Shown here: positions 1-7,260 of the stretch, in pieces
How positions within the stretch are numbered: position 1 is the stretch's first letter
How the letters are laid out: each line of letters begins with the position of its first letter
Assembly (NCBI GenBank): GCA_018713055.1
Contig: DVFW01000014.1
Coordinates: 5,033 to 69,032 of the forward strand
DNA length: 64,000 bases
Origin: Scatavimonas merdigallinarum
GTDB taxonomy: Bacteria; Bacillota; Clostridia; Oscillospirales; Acutalibacteraceae
Direction: 5' to 3'
Position numbers and translations under genes: made by a program
Notes under the pieces: generated by a model
Databases searched by the model: none
What the model saw: the letters and a program-made list of their open reading frames with translations, nothing else
Told to the model about the DNA's origin: nothing

Positions 1-1
1 T

Positions 2-925
2 TTTGTTCCAAACCAGAGCAGTGTAAACATTGAAGATTTTGCAGACTGGAATAAAACCTTTATCCCTGTGCAAAGCACGAGCACAGAGAATATTAAACCG
101 GTAGAGGTTCAACCGATTGACGGAAACGTGTTTTCTGCGTACCAAATGAAAGTAGAGGAATTAAAAGAAACAAGCGGAAACCGGGATTTTTCACAAGGCG
201 GCACTACAAGCGGCGTAACGGCGGCAAGCGCTATTGCTGCTTTGCAGGAAGCGGGCAGCAAGCTGTCACGTGACCTGAATAAAGGAAGCTTTAATGCCTT
301 TGAAGAAGAATGCTGCCTGATCATAGAACTGATCCGGCAGTTTTATACAGAGGCAAGAAGCTTTCGTATAACCGGGAAAGAAAAAGAAATTCGGTTTGTT
401 TCATACGACAACAGCCGTATTCATCCCAATACAACAGAAACAGCTTTTGGAGTGGAAACGGCGCAACGTGTGCCAATTTTTGATATTAAGGTCAACGCAC
501 AGAAAAAAAGCCCTTTTAACAGGGTTGCCCAAAATGAAGATGCAAAGGCTATGCTGAGCATGGGCTTTTTTAACCCGCAGCTCGCAGATCAGGCGTTGAC
601 AGCGTTGGAAATGATGGAGTTTGAGGGGAAAGAGGCAATCCGCCAGAAAATTGCGCAGAACGGTACGATGTACCAACAGCTGCAACAAATGCAGCAGCAG
701 ATGAACCGGCTGCTGAGCATTGTAGGAACCATGCAGGGCGCCCAGCCGCCAAAGGTAGAAGGGGAGATTTTGCAGGGACAAGGACAGGCCGGAGACGGCT
801 ATAACAGGCAGGCAATAGCCACAAACAGTCTGGGAGAAGATTTGAGCGGTAACACGCAGGAAGATAAAGCTCGCAGACGGGCAAGCGAGGTGTCTAATCC
901 GGATGATACAAATACGAGTACGTAA
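2..925 (+). CDS. Phage portal protein, C-terminal part (5' end outside window)
   Basis: The frame is open from the first bases of the window, so this is the last ~307 codons of a longer gene; a GTG at 68 is internal and is not a plausible start. Portal proteins form the dodecameric ring at one capsid vertex through which DNA is packaged and ejected. The visible part has the pattern seen at the end of portal proteins of Firmicutes phages: a glycine/threonine-rich loop (SQGGTTSGVTAASAIAAL) followed by a long helical segment, a beta-rich stretch, and a glutamine-rich helical tail (about residues 200-235 of the visible part). The position directly before a Prp protease, scaffold and capsid gene supports the call. 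The end overlaps the next gene by 23 bases, implying coupled translation. The sequence alone cannot separate the portal subfamilies. Confidence 0.72.
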   Translation, partial: FVPNQSSVNIEDFADWNKTFIPVQSTSTENIKPVEVQPIDGNVFSAYQMKVEELKETSGNRDFSQGGTTSGVTAASAIAALQEAGSKLSRDLNKGSFNAFEEECCLIIELIRQFYTEARSFRITGKEKEIRFVSYDNSRIHPNTTETAFGVETAQRVPIFDIKVNAQKKSPFNRVAQNEDAKAMLSMGFFNPQLADQALTALEMMEFEGKEAIRQKIAQNGTMYQQLQQMQQQMNRLLSIVGTMQGAQPPKVEGEILQGQGQAGDGYNRQAIATNSLGEDLSGNTQEDKARRRASEVSNPDDTNTST

Positions 926-1235
926 TCAAAATGATAAAACAGAGATGGTTATACAAGGGCACGCAGGCTATCACCCCGGAAACGATATTGTATGTGCTGC
1001 CGTCTCAGCGCTTGTCAATACGCTGGCGCAACGCGTATTACAGGATTTTGAAGCGGGCAAAATTGAAAGCAAATTTATAAAGCTGAAAAGCGGGGACAGC
1101 CGTGTTGCTTATATAGGGAGTGATCCAATTTTGCATCAGATTACAGCTACAATACTAGATGGGCTTAAAGGGATAGAGAACAGCTACCCACAACACCTTA
1201 AAATTTTTATCTCCTCTGAAAAGGCGGGGCATTGA
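903..1235 (+). CDS. prp: Prp-type cysteine protease, probable phage prohead protease
   Basis: 110 residues, the usual size for Prp (YsxB). Host Prp removes the N-terminal extension of ribosomal protein L27 in Firmicutes, and staphylococcal phages use host Prp to process capsid and scaffold. The family signature is visible at residues 20-36: GHAGYHPGNDIVCAAVSAL, in which the histidine of GHAGY and the cysteine of DIVCAAVS correspond to the catalytic pair. The gene lies between portal and scaffold, starts inside the portal gene, and precedes two proteins whose N-termini carry an FDLQLF motif close to the LQFF processing site of L27. I infer that this phage-encoded copy cuts scaffold and major capsid protein during head maturation. 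Cleavage itself is not shown by the sequence. Confidence 0.85.
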   Translation: MIQIRVRNQNDKTEMVIQGHAGYHPGNDIVCAAVSALVNTLAQRVLQDFEAGKIESKFIKLKSGDSRVAYIGSDPILHQITATILDGLKGIENSYPQHLKIFISSEKAGH

Positions 1236-1310
1236 CAGTAAAAACCAGATACAATAGATACAGGGAAAGCCTTGACACGTCGGAACAGACGACAGACAGG
1301 AGGAATTGTA

Positions 1311-2183
1311 ATGTATAAGTATTTTGATTTACAGCTGTTTGATGAAGCCGGTGCACAGGCGGCAGCTGGGGAATCAGCAAGCGGAAGCATGCAGGCCGCA
1401 CCTGCAGACGGCAGTAATGCTCCTATCGCCGGGGAGGATGAAGCGCAAAATAATCCTGCGGACAGCAAGGAGGATCTGGACGCGGAATTTGAAAAGCTGA
1501 TCAAAGGCAAGTATAAAAAGCAATTTGGAGCCAGGACCAAAAATATTATTGATAACCGCCTGAAAAATCTGAAAGCGTCAGAGCAAGCACAGCAGCAGCT
1601 AAAGCAATATGAACCTTTAATGGAAAAGCTGTTTTTGCGGTATGGCGTACAGAATCTGGAGGCACTTTCCAAGGCAATTGATAATGATAGAACATACCTG
1701 GACGATGTTGCCATGCAGCAAGGGGTATCAGTAGAACAGCTGTTAAAAATGCGCCGGCTGGAGCTTGATAACAGCCGTTACAGGCAGCAGCAGGAGGCAG
1801 AGCAGCAGCGTCTGCAGCGGGCAAAGATCTTTGCGCAGTGGGAAGAGCAGGCAAAGCAGGCACAAGCCCTATACCCAGACTTTGATCTGCAAACGGAATT
1901 GGAAAACGAAACCTTCCGCGACCTGCTTAAAAGGGGAATTGACGTCCGCGCGGCGTATCAGGTTGCCCATTTTGACGACATACAGGCCGGGGCGGTACAG
2001 GCAGCGGTGCAGGATACAAAACAGCGCGTTACAGCAGATATACAGGCAAGAGGCAGCAGACCGCTTGAAAATGCAGCGGGCGCACAAGCGGCTGTAACAC
2101 ACAAATACGATTTTGCAAATATGACAAAGGCGCAACGTGATGAACTGGAGCGCCGGGCTTTAAATGGAGAAAAAATATTTTAA
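1311..2183 (+). CDS. Phage capsid scaffold protein
   Basis: 290 residues with the ATG at 1311 chosen because a strong AGGAGG site lies seven bases upstream; the frame is open further upstream but has no other ribosome-binding site. The N-terminus reads MYKYFDLQLFDEAG, followed by an alanine/glycine/proline-rich acidic stretch (to about residue 60) and then a long, highly charged, glutamine-rich helical region, typical of scaffolding proteins that guide capsid assembly and are then removed. The FDLQLFD segment is shared with the capsid protein just downstream and resembles the Prp processing site, so cleavage after LQLF is predicted. A short conserved-looking C-terminus (MTKAQRDELERRALNGEKIF) could be the capsid-binding helix, as in other scaffolds; that is inference. 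Confidence 0.8.
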   Translation: MYKYFDLQLFDEAGAQAAAGESASGSMQAAPADGSNAPIAGEDEAQNNPADSKEDLDAEFEKLIKGKYKKQFGARTKNIIDNRLKNLKASEQAQQQLKQYEPLMEKLFLRYGVQNLEALSKAIDNDRTYLDDVAMQQGVSVEQLLKMRRLELDNSRYRQQQEAEQQRLQRAKIFAQWEEQAKQAQALYPDFDLQTELENETFRDLLKRGIDVRAAYQVAHFDDIQAGAVQAAVQDTKQRVTADIQARGSRPLENAAGAQAAVTHKYDFANMTKAQRDELERRALNGEKIF

Positions 2184-2205
2184 GTAGCCCGCAGAAAGGA
2201 CAAAA

Positions 2206-3219
2206 ATGGAACAGAAAAACAGTATAAGCATGCAAGGCTTTGATTTACAGCTCTTTGATACGGATGTACAGATCTCTACACAGGACAGCCTTTCGGCGGA
2301 AATCAAAGAGTTTTACAAAACGCGGCTCATTGATAACGCAGAGCCGAATTTGGTACATGATCAGTTTGGGGATGAATACGACATACCAAACGGTACAGGA
2401 TCCACAATTGAATACAGAAAATTTTCTGCATTGGAAAAAGCAACAGAGCCTTTGGTGGAGGGCGTTACAAAAGCAGGTAATAAGCTTTCTGTGTCAAAAA
2501 TTACAGGGGAAGTACATCAGTACGGTGACTACATAAAATCATCTGATATTATCCAGATGACAGCGGTTGACCCAATTGTTGTACAAAAAACAAAGCTGCT
2601 GGGCTCACAGGCAGGCAGAACGCTGGACACGATTACGCGGGAGGTTTTGAACAGCGGTTTTAACGTGTTATATGCCCCAAAGGCAGATGGCACGGAGGTT
2701 ACAAGTCGCGCAAACCTTACGGATGATTGTCGCCTGACGCCGGATGTAATCTTTCGATGCCAAGCCCAACTGGAAGCAATGAATGCAGAACTCATCCAGG
2801 GAAGCTATGTGGCTATTATACATCCGTATGCCGCATATGACCTGATGCGCTACAAGGAGGAATGGGTCAATGTTATGCAGTATGCAAAGCCGGAAAATTA
2901 TTTCCGCGGGGAAATCGGCATGATTGGAAATGTACGATTTGTAAAATCGAGCGAAGCCAAAATATGGACCGGAGATGGCTGCCCAACCGGAAAAGCGGTG
3001 TTTTCCACACTTGTCTTGGGCGCACACGCGTATGCCAAGACCAAGCTTGCAAACGGTGGACTTAAGCATATTGTAAAACCGCTGGGATATAACGACGAAC
3101 TTGACCGTATCAGCTCCGTGGGATGGAAAGCGACAAAGGGTGCAGATATATTGTCTGATGAATTTATAATCCGCATAGAGAGCCTGTCGAAATACAGTGC
3201 CACGGCAAAGGCAAATTAA
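2206..3219 (+). CDS. Major capsid protein, N4-gp56 family
   Basis: 337 residues beginning at ATG 2206 behind an AGAAAGGA site. The segment from about residue 38 (YKTRLIDNAEPNLVHDQF) through the basic and glycine-rich middle and the GEVHQYGDYIKSSDIIQM region matches the pattern of N4-gp56-type major capsid proteins, an HK97-fold group found in many clostridial prophages. It builds the icosahedral shell. The first ~20 residues include MQGFDLQLFDTDV, the same FDLQLF core as the scaffold protein, here placed after a 12-residue leader; Prp cutting after LQLF would remove about 17 residues. Spacing to the scaffold gene is 22 bases, so the genes are co-transcribed. Confidence 0.85.
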   Translation: MEQKNSISMQGFDLQLFDTDVQISTQDSLSAEIKEFYKTRLIDNAEPNLVHDQFGDEYDIPNGTGSTIEYRKFSALEKATEPLVEGVTKAGNKLSVSKITGEVHQYGDYIKSSDIIQMTAVDPIVVQKTKLLGSQAGRTLDTITREVLNSGFNVLYAPKADGTEVTSRANLTDDCRLTPDVIFRCQAQLEAMNAELIQGSYVAIIHPYAAYDLMRYKEEWVNVMQYAKPENYFRGEIGMIGNVRFVKSSEAKIWTGDGCPTGKAVFSTLVLGAHAYAKTKLANGGLKHIVKPLGYNDELDRISSVGWKATKGADILSDEFIIRIESLSKYSATAKAN

Positions 3220-3238
3220 CACATAGGGGGAATACAAT

Positions 3239-3505
3239 ATGGCGCAAAAAAAAGAGCCGGAAGAAACTAAAAATCCGGCAGAACAGGTAGAACCGACAGA
3301 AGAAGGCAAGCGGGTAAGAGTTAAAATTCCACTGGACAGGAAAGATAAGTCGCCTGTCTTTGTCTGCGTTAACGGTGAAGGCTGTACGATACAGCGCGGG
3401 AAATGGGTGGAAGTAAAACCATATATTGCAGAAGTCATTAAGACCGGGCTTGCGCAGCGGGAAAACGTGGAAGTTATGATAGAAACGCTTGCTGACGGCG
3501 AGTAA
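3239..3505 (+). CDS. Small phage head protein (hypothetical)
   Basis: 88 residues, starting 19 bases after the capsid gene with a GGGGG-type ribosome-binding site (ATAGGGGGAATACAATATGG). The first 25 residues are lysine/glutamate-rich and probably disordered; the rest (RVRVKIPLDRKDKSPVFVCVNGEGCTIQRGKWVEVKPYIAEVIK) looks like a small beta-rich domain. Such genes behind the capsid gene usually encode capsid decoration or head-completion proteins, but no specific family could be recognised. Real coding is supported by the position, the ribosome-binding site and the tight spacing. Confidence 0.6.
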   Translation: MAQKKEPEETKNPAEQVEPTEEGKRVRVKIPLDRKDKSPVFVCVNGEGCTIQRGKWVEVKPYIAEVIKTGLAQRENVEVMIETLADGE

Positions 3506-3518
3506 AGAGTTAAAAAGA

Positions 3519-3560
3519 AAGCGGGAGCGGGCAAAAGCTTGCTCCCGTAATGCTTTTAAT
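3519..3560 (+). terminator. Intergenic hairpin after the small head gene
   Basis: CGGGAGC and GCTCCCG form a seven-pair stem around a 14-base loop, followed by TAATGCTTTTAATGCTTT, only loosely U-rich. It may reduce read-through from the strongly expressed capsid genes or stabilise their mRNA 3' end. It lies in a 76-base gap inside an otherwise tightly packed run. Confidence 0.45.
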
Positions 3561-3581
3561 GCTTTGGAGGAAAAGAAAAAA

Positions 3582-3947
3582 ATGACAATAAGAGAATGTA
3601 TAGACAAGTGCGACAGGCTGCGCCCCAATGCAATAGATGATATGGAAAAAATAGAATGGCTGGAAGAGCTGGACAGGAATTTATACACAGAGTTCTTTTC
3701 GAAGTTTACCACAAAGCAGGACTTTACAGAGTATGGGGACGATACTGGCGCAACCCTGCTGGTAAATGATGCGTTTGCAAGCGTATATGTATATTATGTG
3801 CTTGCACAAATCGATTTTCATCTGGCGGAAATTGACCGGTATAACAACGACATGCTGATGTTTAATCAGACGCTCGATGCCTTTGAGCGCTATTATACAC
3901 GGACGCACAGCGGGAAGGATACAGAGCTGAAAAATATAATGAGGTGA
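3582..3947 (+). CDS. Phage head-tail connector-like protein (hypothetical)
   Basis: 121 residues from ATG 3582, chosen because a GGAGG site (3567-3571) lies ten bases upstream; the open frame continues upstream to 3489 through the intergenic hairpin without a ribosome-binding site. The sequence begins MTIRECIDKCDRLRPNAI and is mostly helical, including a segment rich in tyrosine and valine (ASVYVYYVLAQIDFHL). Size, helical content and position between capsid and the large tail protein are like head-completion adaptors, but I cannot name the family. Confidence 0.55.
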   Translation: MTIRECIDKCDRLRPNAIDDMEKIEWLEELDRNLYTEFFSKFTTKQDFTEYGDDTGATLLVNDAFASVYVYYVLAQIDFHLAEIDRYNNDMLMFNQTLDAFERYYTRTHSGKDTELKNIMR

Positions 3948-3951
3948 CGTT

Positions 3952-5853
3952 ATGTTTTTGCCACAGCAAAACGCAAAGAAAACAGAAAAGACCGTAATGA
4001 CAGCGTTTAAAGGTTATTGCCACAAAGAATATGTGCCTGCGGGGATGTTTTACGATATGAAAAATATGACTGCCGATGCATATCCGTTGCTGTCAACGCG
4101 AAAACACAGGGGCGTAGGGAATGAAGCCAATATAGATGAAATTGCGGCAGTGGATCAATTGTACTATATACAGGACAATAAGCTTGTGTTTGCAGGGCAA
4201 TCTTTGCAGCTGCCTCTTACAGGTGTAAAACGCCAGATGGTGGTGTCCGGCGCATATTTGTATGTTTTTCCGGATAAGGTCTATATTAATACGCAAGAGG
4301 AGGTAAAAAAGCTTTATGATATGGAACGGGTTTTTACCTGCAGCGCCGGATATAAAATGGCTGTTTTTAAAGTGCCCTATGATTGGAACTTTGCTAAAAA
4401 CCAGCATAACGGCGTATTTACAAAGCCCCCAAAAGAGCTGTTACAGCAAACTGGCAGTAGGATTTATACACTTGGAGATATTGGAATATCCATACAAAGC
4501 AATCCGACAACGCTATACCAGTGTACGGAAGTAGAAGATTTTCAGGATGGGAAATCGGTAGATAATCCCATTACCAGATGGACGCCAATAGATATGACAT
4601 GCGTTGCCATAGCAATCTATGATGCATCTGGCGCAAGTGCAGAAATAGATGGATTTAAGCCGGGTGACTACATTGCCATATCCGGGATGCCACAGGCATA
4701 TGGAAGTTTAAACGGCATGCATAAAGTGTTACAAGTAAAGCAGCGGTTTTCGGGCGTGAACTATCCAAGCAATACCGCCAGTTATATAGGCTGCAGCGTA
4801 TTGGTCGTTGAAGGGCAGATCCATAACGATATGTACCAGTTTGACAGAAGTTCAAAAAATTTTTCTATTGATGCCGTTGCATGCGAGGGCGTATCCTTTG
4901 CAAGAAAAGTGCCGGACCTGGAATATGTTACGGCGTACCAAAACAGGCTTTGGGGCTGCAATTCAGAAAACAACGAAATTTATGCCTGCGTGTTGGGCGA
5001 CCCCACGAACTGGCGGAATTATGAGACGGTTTCGTCTGCTGCTTATACGGTCTCTGTGGGAAAATACGGAAAATTTACAGGCGCTTGTACATACGACGGC
5101 AGCATTATCTTTTTCAAGGAAGATGCCATATTTCGTATCTATGGAACCCGGCCGTCCAATTATCAGATAACAACGCTAACATGCCGGGGTGTAGAAGGAA
5201 ACGCAAGCAAAAGCATTGTAAATATTAATGAGCATGTGTATTACAAGGGGCGCGATGGAATTTTTTTATTTAATGACGCGGCACCGGTACTGGTCAGTGA
5301 CAATTTAGGCGATGAGGAATACAGTCATGCGGTGGCCGGCGGATATAAGGATAAATATTATATATCTATGCAGGATCGAAATGGCACGTATCAATTGTTT
5401 TGCTACGACACCGGCAAGGATATATGGACCAAGGAGGATCAGGTAGAGGTTGCCGGCTTTATAAATTTTGAAAGTGAGCTGTACCTTGTGGCGGACAGCA
5501 TATATGCGGTTGGCGGGAAAAATGATTACACAGAGGCCAATGGGATTTTGGCGGAAGAAGAAAGTTTTGACTGGTATGTGGAAACAGGAGATCTATATAC
5601 AGAAGAGCTTGATAATAAATATATAGCAAAATTACAATTTCGAATGTCTTTGTCAGGAAAATTAACGATCCTGTTGCAGCAGGATAACGAAAAATGGGAA
5701 CCTGTGTACCGTGTGACAGAGCAAAAGAAAAAAAGTATTACTGTACCCATTATTCCGGCACGCTGCGGACATTTACGAATCCGGCTGGAAGGGGAGGGGG
5801 ATTTTGTGCTATATGCGCTTGCAATGACAATAGAAAAAGGGAGTGAGCTATAA
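3952..5853 (+). CDS. Large phage structural protein, probable DNA-stabilisation or tail-hub protein
   Basis: 633 residues, ATG at 3952 right after the preceding stop (GAGGTGACGTTATG; GAGGTG is the ribosome-binding site). The protein is beta-rich with many aromatic residues and short repeated blade-like motifs such as DGSIIFFKEDAIFRIYG and HVYYKGRDGIFLFNDAAPV, which is what a beta-propeller looks like. In short-tailed phages a protein of this size behind the connector seals the portal (the role of P22 gp10, for example). I infer a similar packaged-DNA stabilisation or tail-hub role from position and fold impression only. The last ~130 residues (from DYTEANGILAEEESFDWYVETG) look like a separate beta-sandwich. 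It overlaps the next gene by one base (TAATG). Confidence 0.55.
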   Translation: MFLPQQNAKKTEKTVMTAFKGYCHKEYVPAGMFYDMKNMTADAYPLLSTRKHRGVGNEANIDEIAAVDQLYYIQDNKLVFAGQSLQLPLTGVKRQMVVSGAYLYVFPDKVYINTQEEVKKLYDMERVFTCSAGYKMAVFKVPYDWNFAKNQHNGVFTKPPKELLQQTGSRIYTLGDIGISIQSNPTTLYQCTEVEDFQDGKSVDNPITRWTPIDMTCVAIAIYDASGASAEIDGFKPGDYIAISGMPQAYGSLNGMHKVLQVKQRFSGVNYPSNTASYIGCSVLVVEGQIHNDMYQFDRSSKNFSIDAVACEGVSFARKVPDLEYVTAYQNRLWGCNSENNEIYACVLGDPTNWRNYETVSSAAYTVSVGKYGKFTGACTYDGSIIFFKEDAIFRIYGTRPSNYQITTLTCRGVEGNASKSIVNINEHVYYKGRDGIFLFNDAAPVLVSDNLGDEEYSHAVAGGYKDKYYISMQDRNGTYQLFCYDTGKDIWTKEDQVEVAGFINFESELYLVADSIYAVGGKNDYTEANGILAEEESFDWYVETGDLYTEELDNKYIAKLQFRMSLSGKLTILLQQDNEKWEPVYRVTEQKKKSITVPIIPARCGHLRIRLEGEGDFVLYALAMTIEKGSEL

Positions 5854-6074
5854 TGGCAGAGTTTACGTTAAAAGCACCTATACAAAAAGTGGATTTAGAG
5901 GAAATGAATTTGTACCTTATAAAGCTGCATGATTACCTGCAATGGGCCATGCTGCATATGGATGATACAAATTTTACAGAGGCCTATAATCATAAGCAGG
6001 ATGAGATTTGTCAGAGGCTTGAAAAAATAGAAAAGCAGTTACAGGCAATGCATGTGACAAACGAAGAAGAGTAA
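5853..6074 (+). CDS. Small coiled-coil phage protein (hypothetical)
   Basis: 73 residues. Its ATG overlaps the stop codon of the upstream gene (TAATG) and a GGGAGTGAG site precedes it, so translation is coupled. The second half (DEICQRLEKIEKQLQAMH) has heptad spacing of leucine and isoleucine and could form a short coiled coil. No family was recognised. The position between two virion genes makes a minor structural protein or assembly factor likely. Confidence 0.55.
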   Translation: MAEFTLKAPIQKVDLEEMNLYLIKLHDYLQWAMLHMDDTNFTEAYNHKQDEICQRLEKIEKQLQAMHVTNEEE

Positions 6075-6088
6075 AGCGGGGGGATATT

Positions 6089-7216
6089 ATGGCGGACGCA
6101 ACGTGGAAAGACAAGACCTATAACGAGTATTATCAATATTTGAAAAACGGGTATAACCCAAACGCACAGGTACAGCAGGCACAAAAGCAGTTAAACAGCC
6201 TGAAAAAGCCGCAAGGCTATACCAGCGCCTATAAAGACAGCATTGCCAGCGGGATCAACAAGTATATGGGCAGTACGTTTGACTATAACCATAACAACGA
6301 TCCCGCGTATCAGCGCCAAAAGCAGGAATATACACAAAATGCCCAAAAAGCAATGAACGACACGGTTGGACAGGTGTCTGCCCTAACAGGCGGGTATGGC
6401 AACAGCTATGCGCAGGCGGCCGGACAGGAAACATACAATGCATATATGAAGCAGCTTACAGATGTTATAGATAACCTGGAAAGCAAGGCCTATGCAAGAT
6501 ACCAGGACGAAAACAGCCGGCTGCTGAACGGCATTAATCTTATGCAGGCGCAGGATAGCACAGATTACAGCCGGTACAGGGACACCGTAAACGACTATTA
6601 TACAGACCGCGATTATTACGCAAACCGATATGACACAGAGCGGTCTTTTGACTATAACAAGTACGCTGATGTGTTGGACGCATATTACAATAACGCCATG
6701 TATCAGGATACAAATTACTGGAATACGGTTAATCAGGAAAACACAGACAGGCAGTTCAACTATAACGCGCAGCAGGACGCCATTGCAAACCAGCTGGCGC
6801 GGGAACAATTTGCGTATGAAAAGGAGCAGGACGCCATTGCAAACCAATTGGCACGGGAGCAGTTTGCGCATGGAAAGGAGCAGGACGCCATTGCAAACCA
6901 GCTGGCCCGGGAGCAGTTTGATTACGAAAAAGAATTAAATGCGGGGGAATCGTATCAGGTAGATATGTCCCCGTATTACGACACAATCAATAAAATGATA
7001 GAAGAAGAAATGCCCACAAAAGAAGACCTTGCAACCTATATTGACCAGTTGGATTTAACAGCAGAAAAGAAGTACCACCTGTTAACCCTATACGACTGTG
7101 CAGATGTGTGGAATGATATGTATGGTCCGATAAGTCTAAAAAGTATTTTACTGAAGCAAAAGGATGGGAAAAATACCATTGTTGACCAAAGCGTGCTTGC
7201 TGGATACAACTATTAA
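6089..7216 (+). CDS. Repeat-containing virion protein, probable internal or ejection protein
   Basis: 375 residues from ATG 6089 with a GCGGGGGG site upstream. The sequence is very rich in tyrosine, asparagine, glutamine and aspartate. Residues 40-150 contain a segment (GQVSALTGGYGNSYAQAAGQETYNAYMKQL) that recurs in clostridial prophage virion proteins of unknown role. Residues 228-281 are three near-identical 18-residue units of the form (E/Q)QDAIANQLAREQF followed by four variable residues; they are helical. The C-terminus (residues 350-372) shares the pattern KQKxGxNTxxDQxxLAG with residues 80-104 of the giant protein encoded next, which suggests that the two act together or bind the same partner. 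An internal virion or ejection protein is inferred from this pairing and from the lack of a tape-measure gene. Confidence 0.55.
   Translation: MADATWKDKTYNEYYQYLKNGYNPNAQVQQAQKQLNSLKKPQGYTSAYKDSIASGINKYMGSTFDYNHNNDPAYQRQKQEYTQNAQKAMNDTVGQVSALTGGYGNSYAQAAGQETYNAYMKQLTDVIDNLESKAYARYQDENSRLLNGINLMQAQDSTDYSRYRDTVNDYYTDRDYYANRYDTERSFDYNKYADVLDAYYNNAMYQDTNYWNTVNQENTDRQFNYNAQQDAIANQLAREQFAYEKEQDAIANQLAREQFAHGKEQDAIANQLAREQFDYEKELNAGESYQVDMSPYYDTINKMIEEEMPTKEDLATYIDQLDLTAEKKYHLLTLYDCADVWNDMYGPISLKSILLKQKDGKNTIVDQSVLAGYNY
6770..6931 (+). repeat. Three tandem 54-bp units inside the virion gene
   Basis: Units at 6770-6823, 6824-6877 and 6878-6931 each encode 18 residues with the core QDAIANQLAREQF. The units keep the reading frame, and most differences are silent changes plus the last four residues of each unit (AYEK, AHGK, DYEK). 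This looks like recent in-frame duplication; copy number may vary between related phages. Confidence 0.92.
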
Positions 7217-7260
7217 AGCAGTTAGCGAGTATTATAATAAATTTAGAAGAGGAAGTAAAA

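Noticed and set aside
2668..3534. 288-codon reverse-strand frame opposite the capsid gene
   Set aside because: Antisense to the major capsid protein and the following gene; no start signal and no family features.
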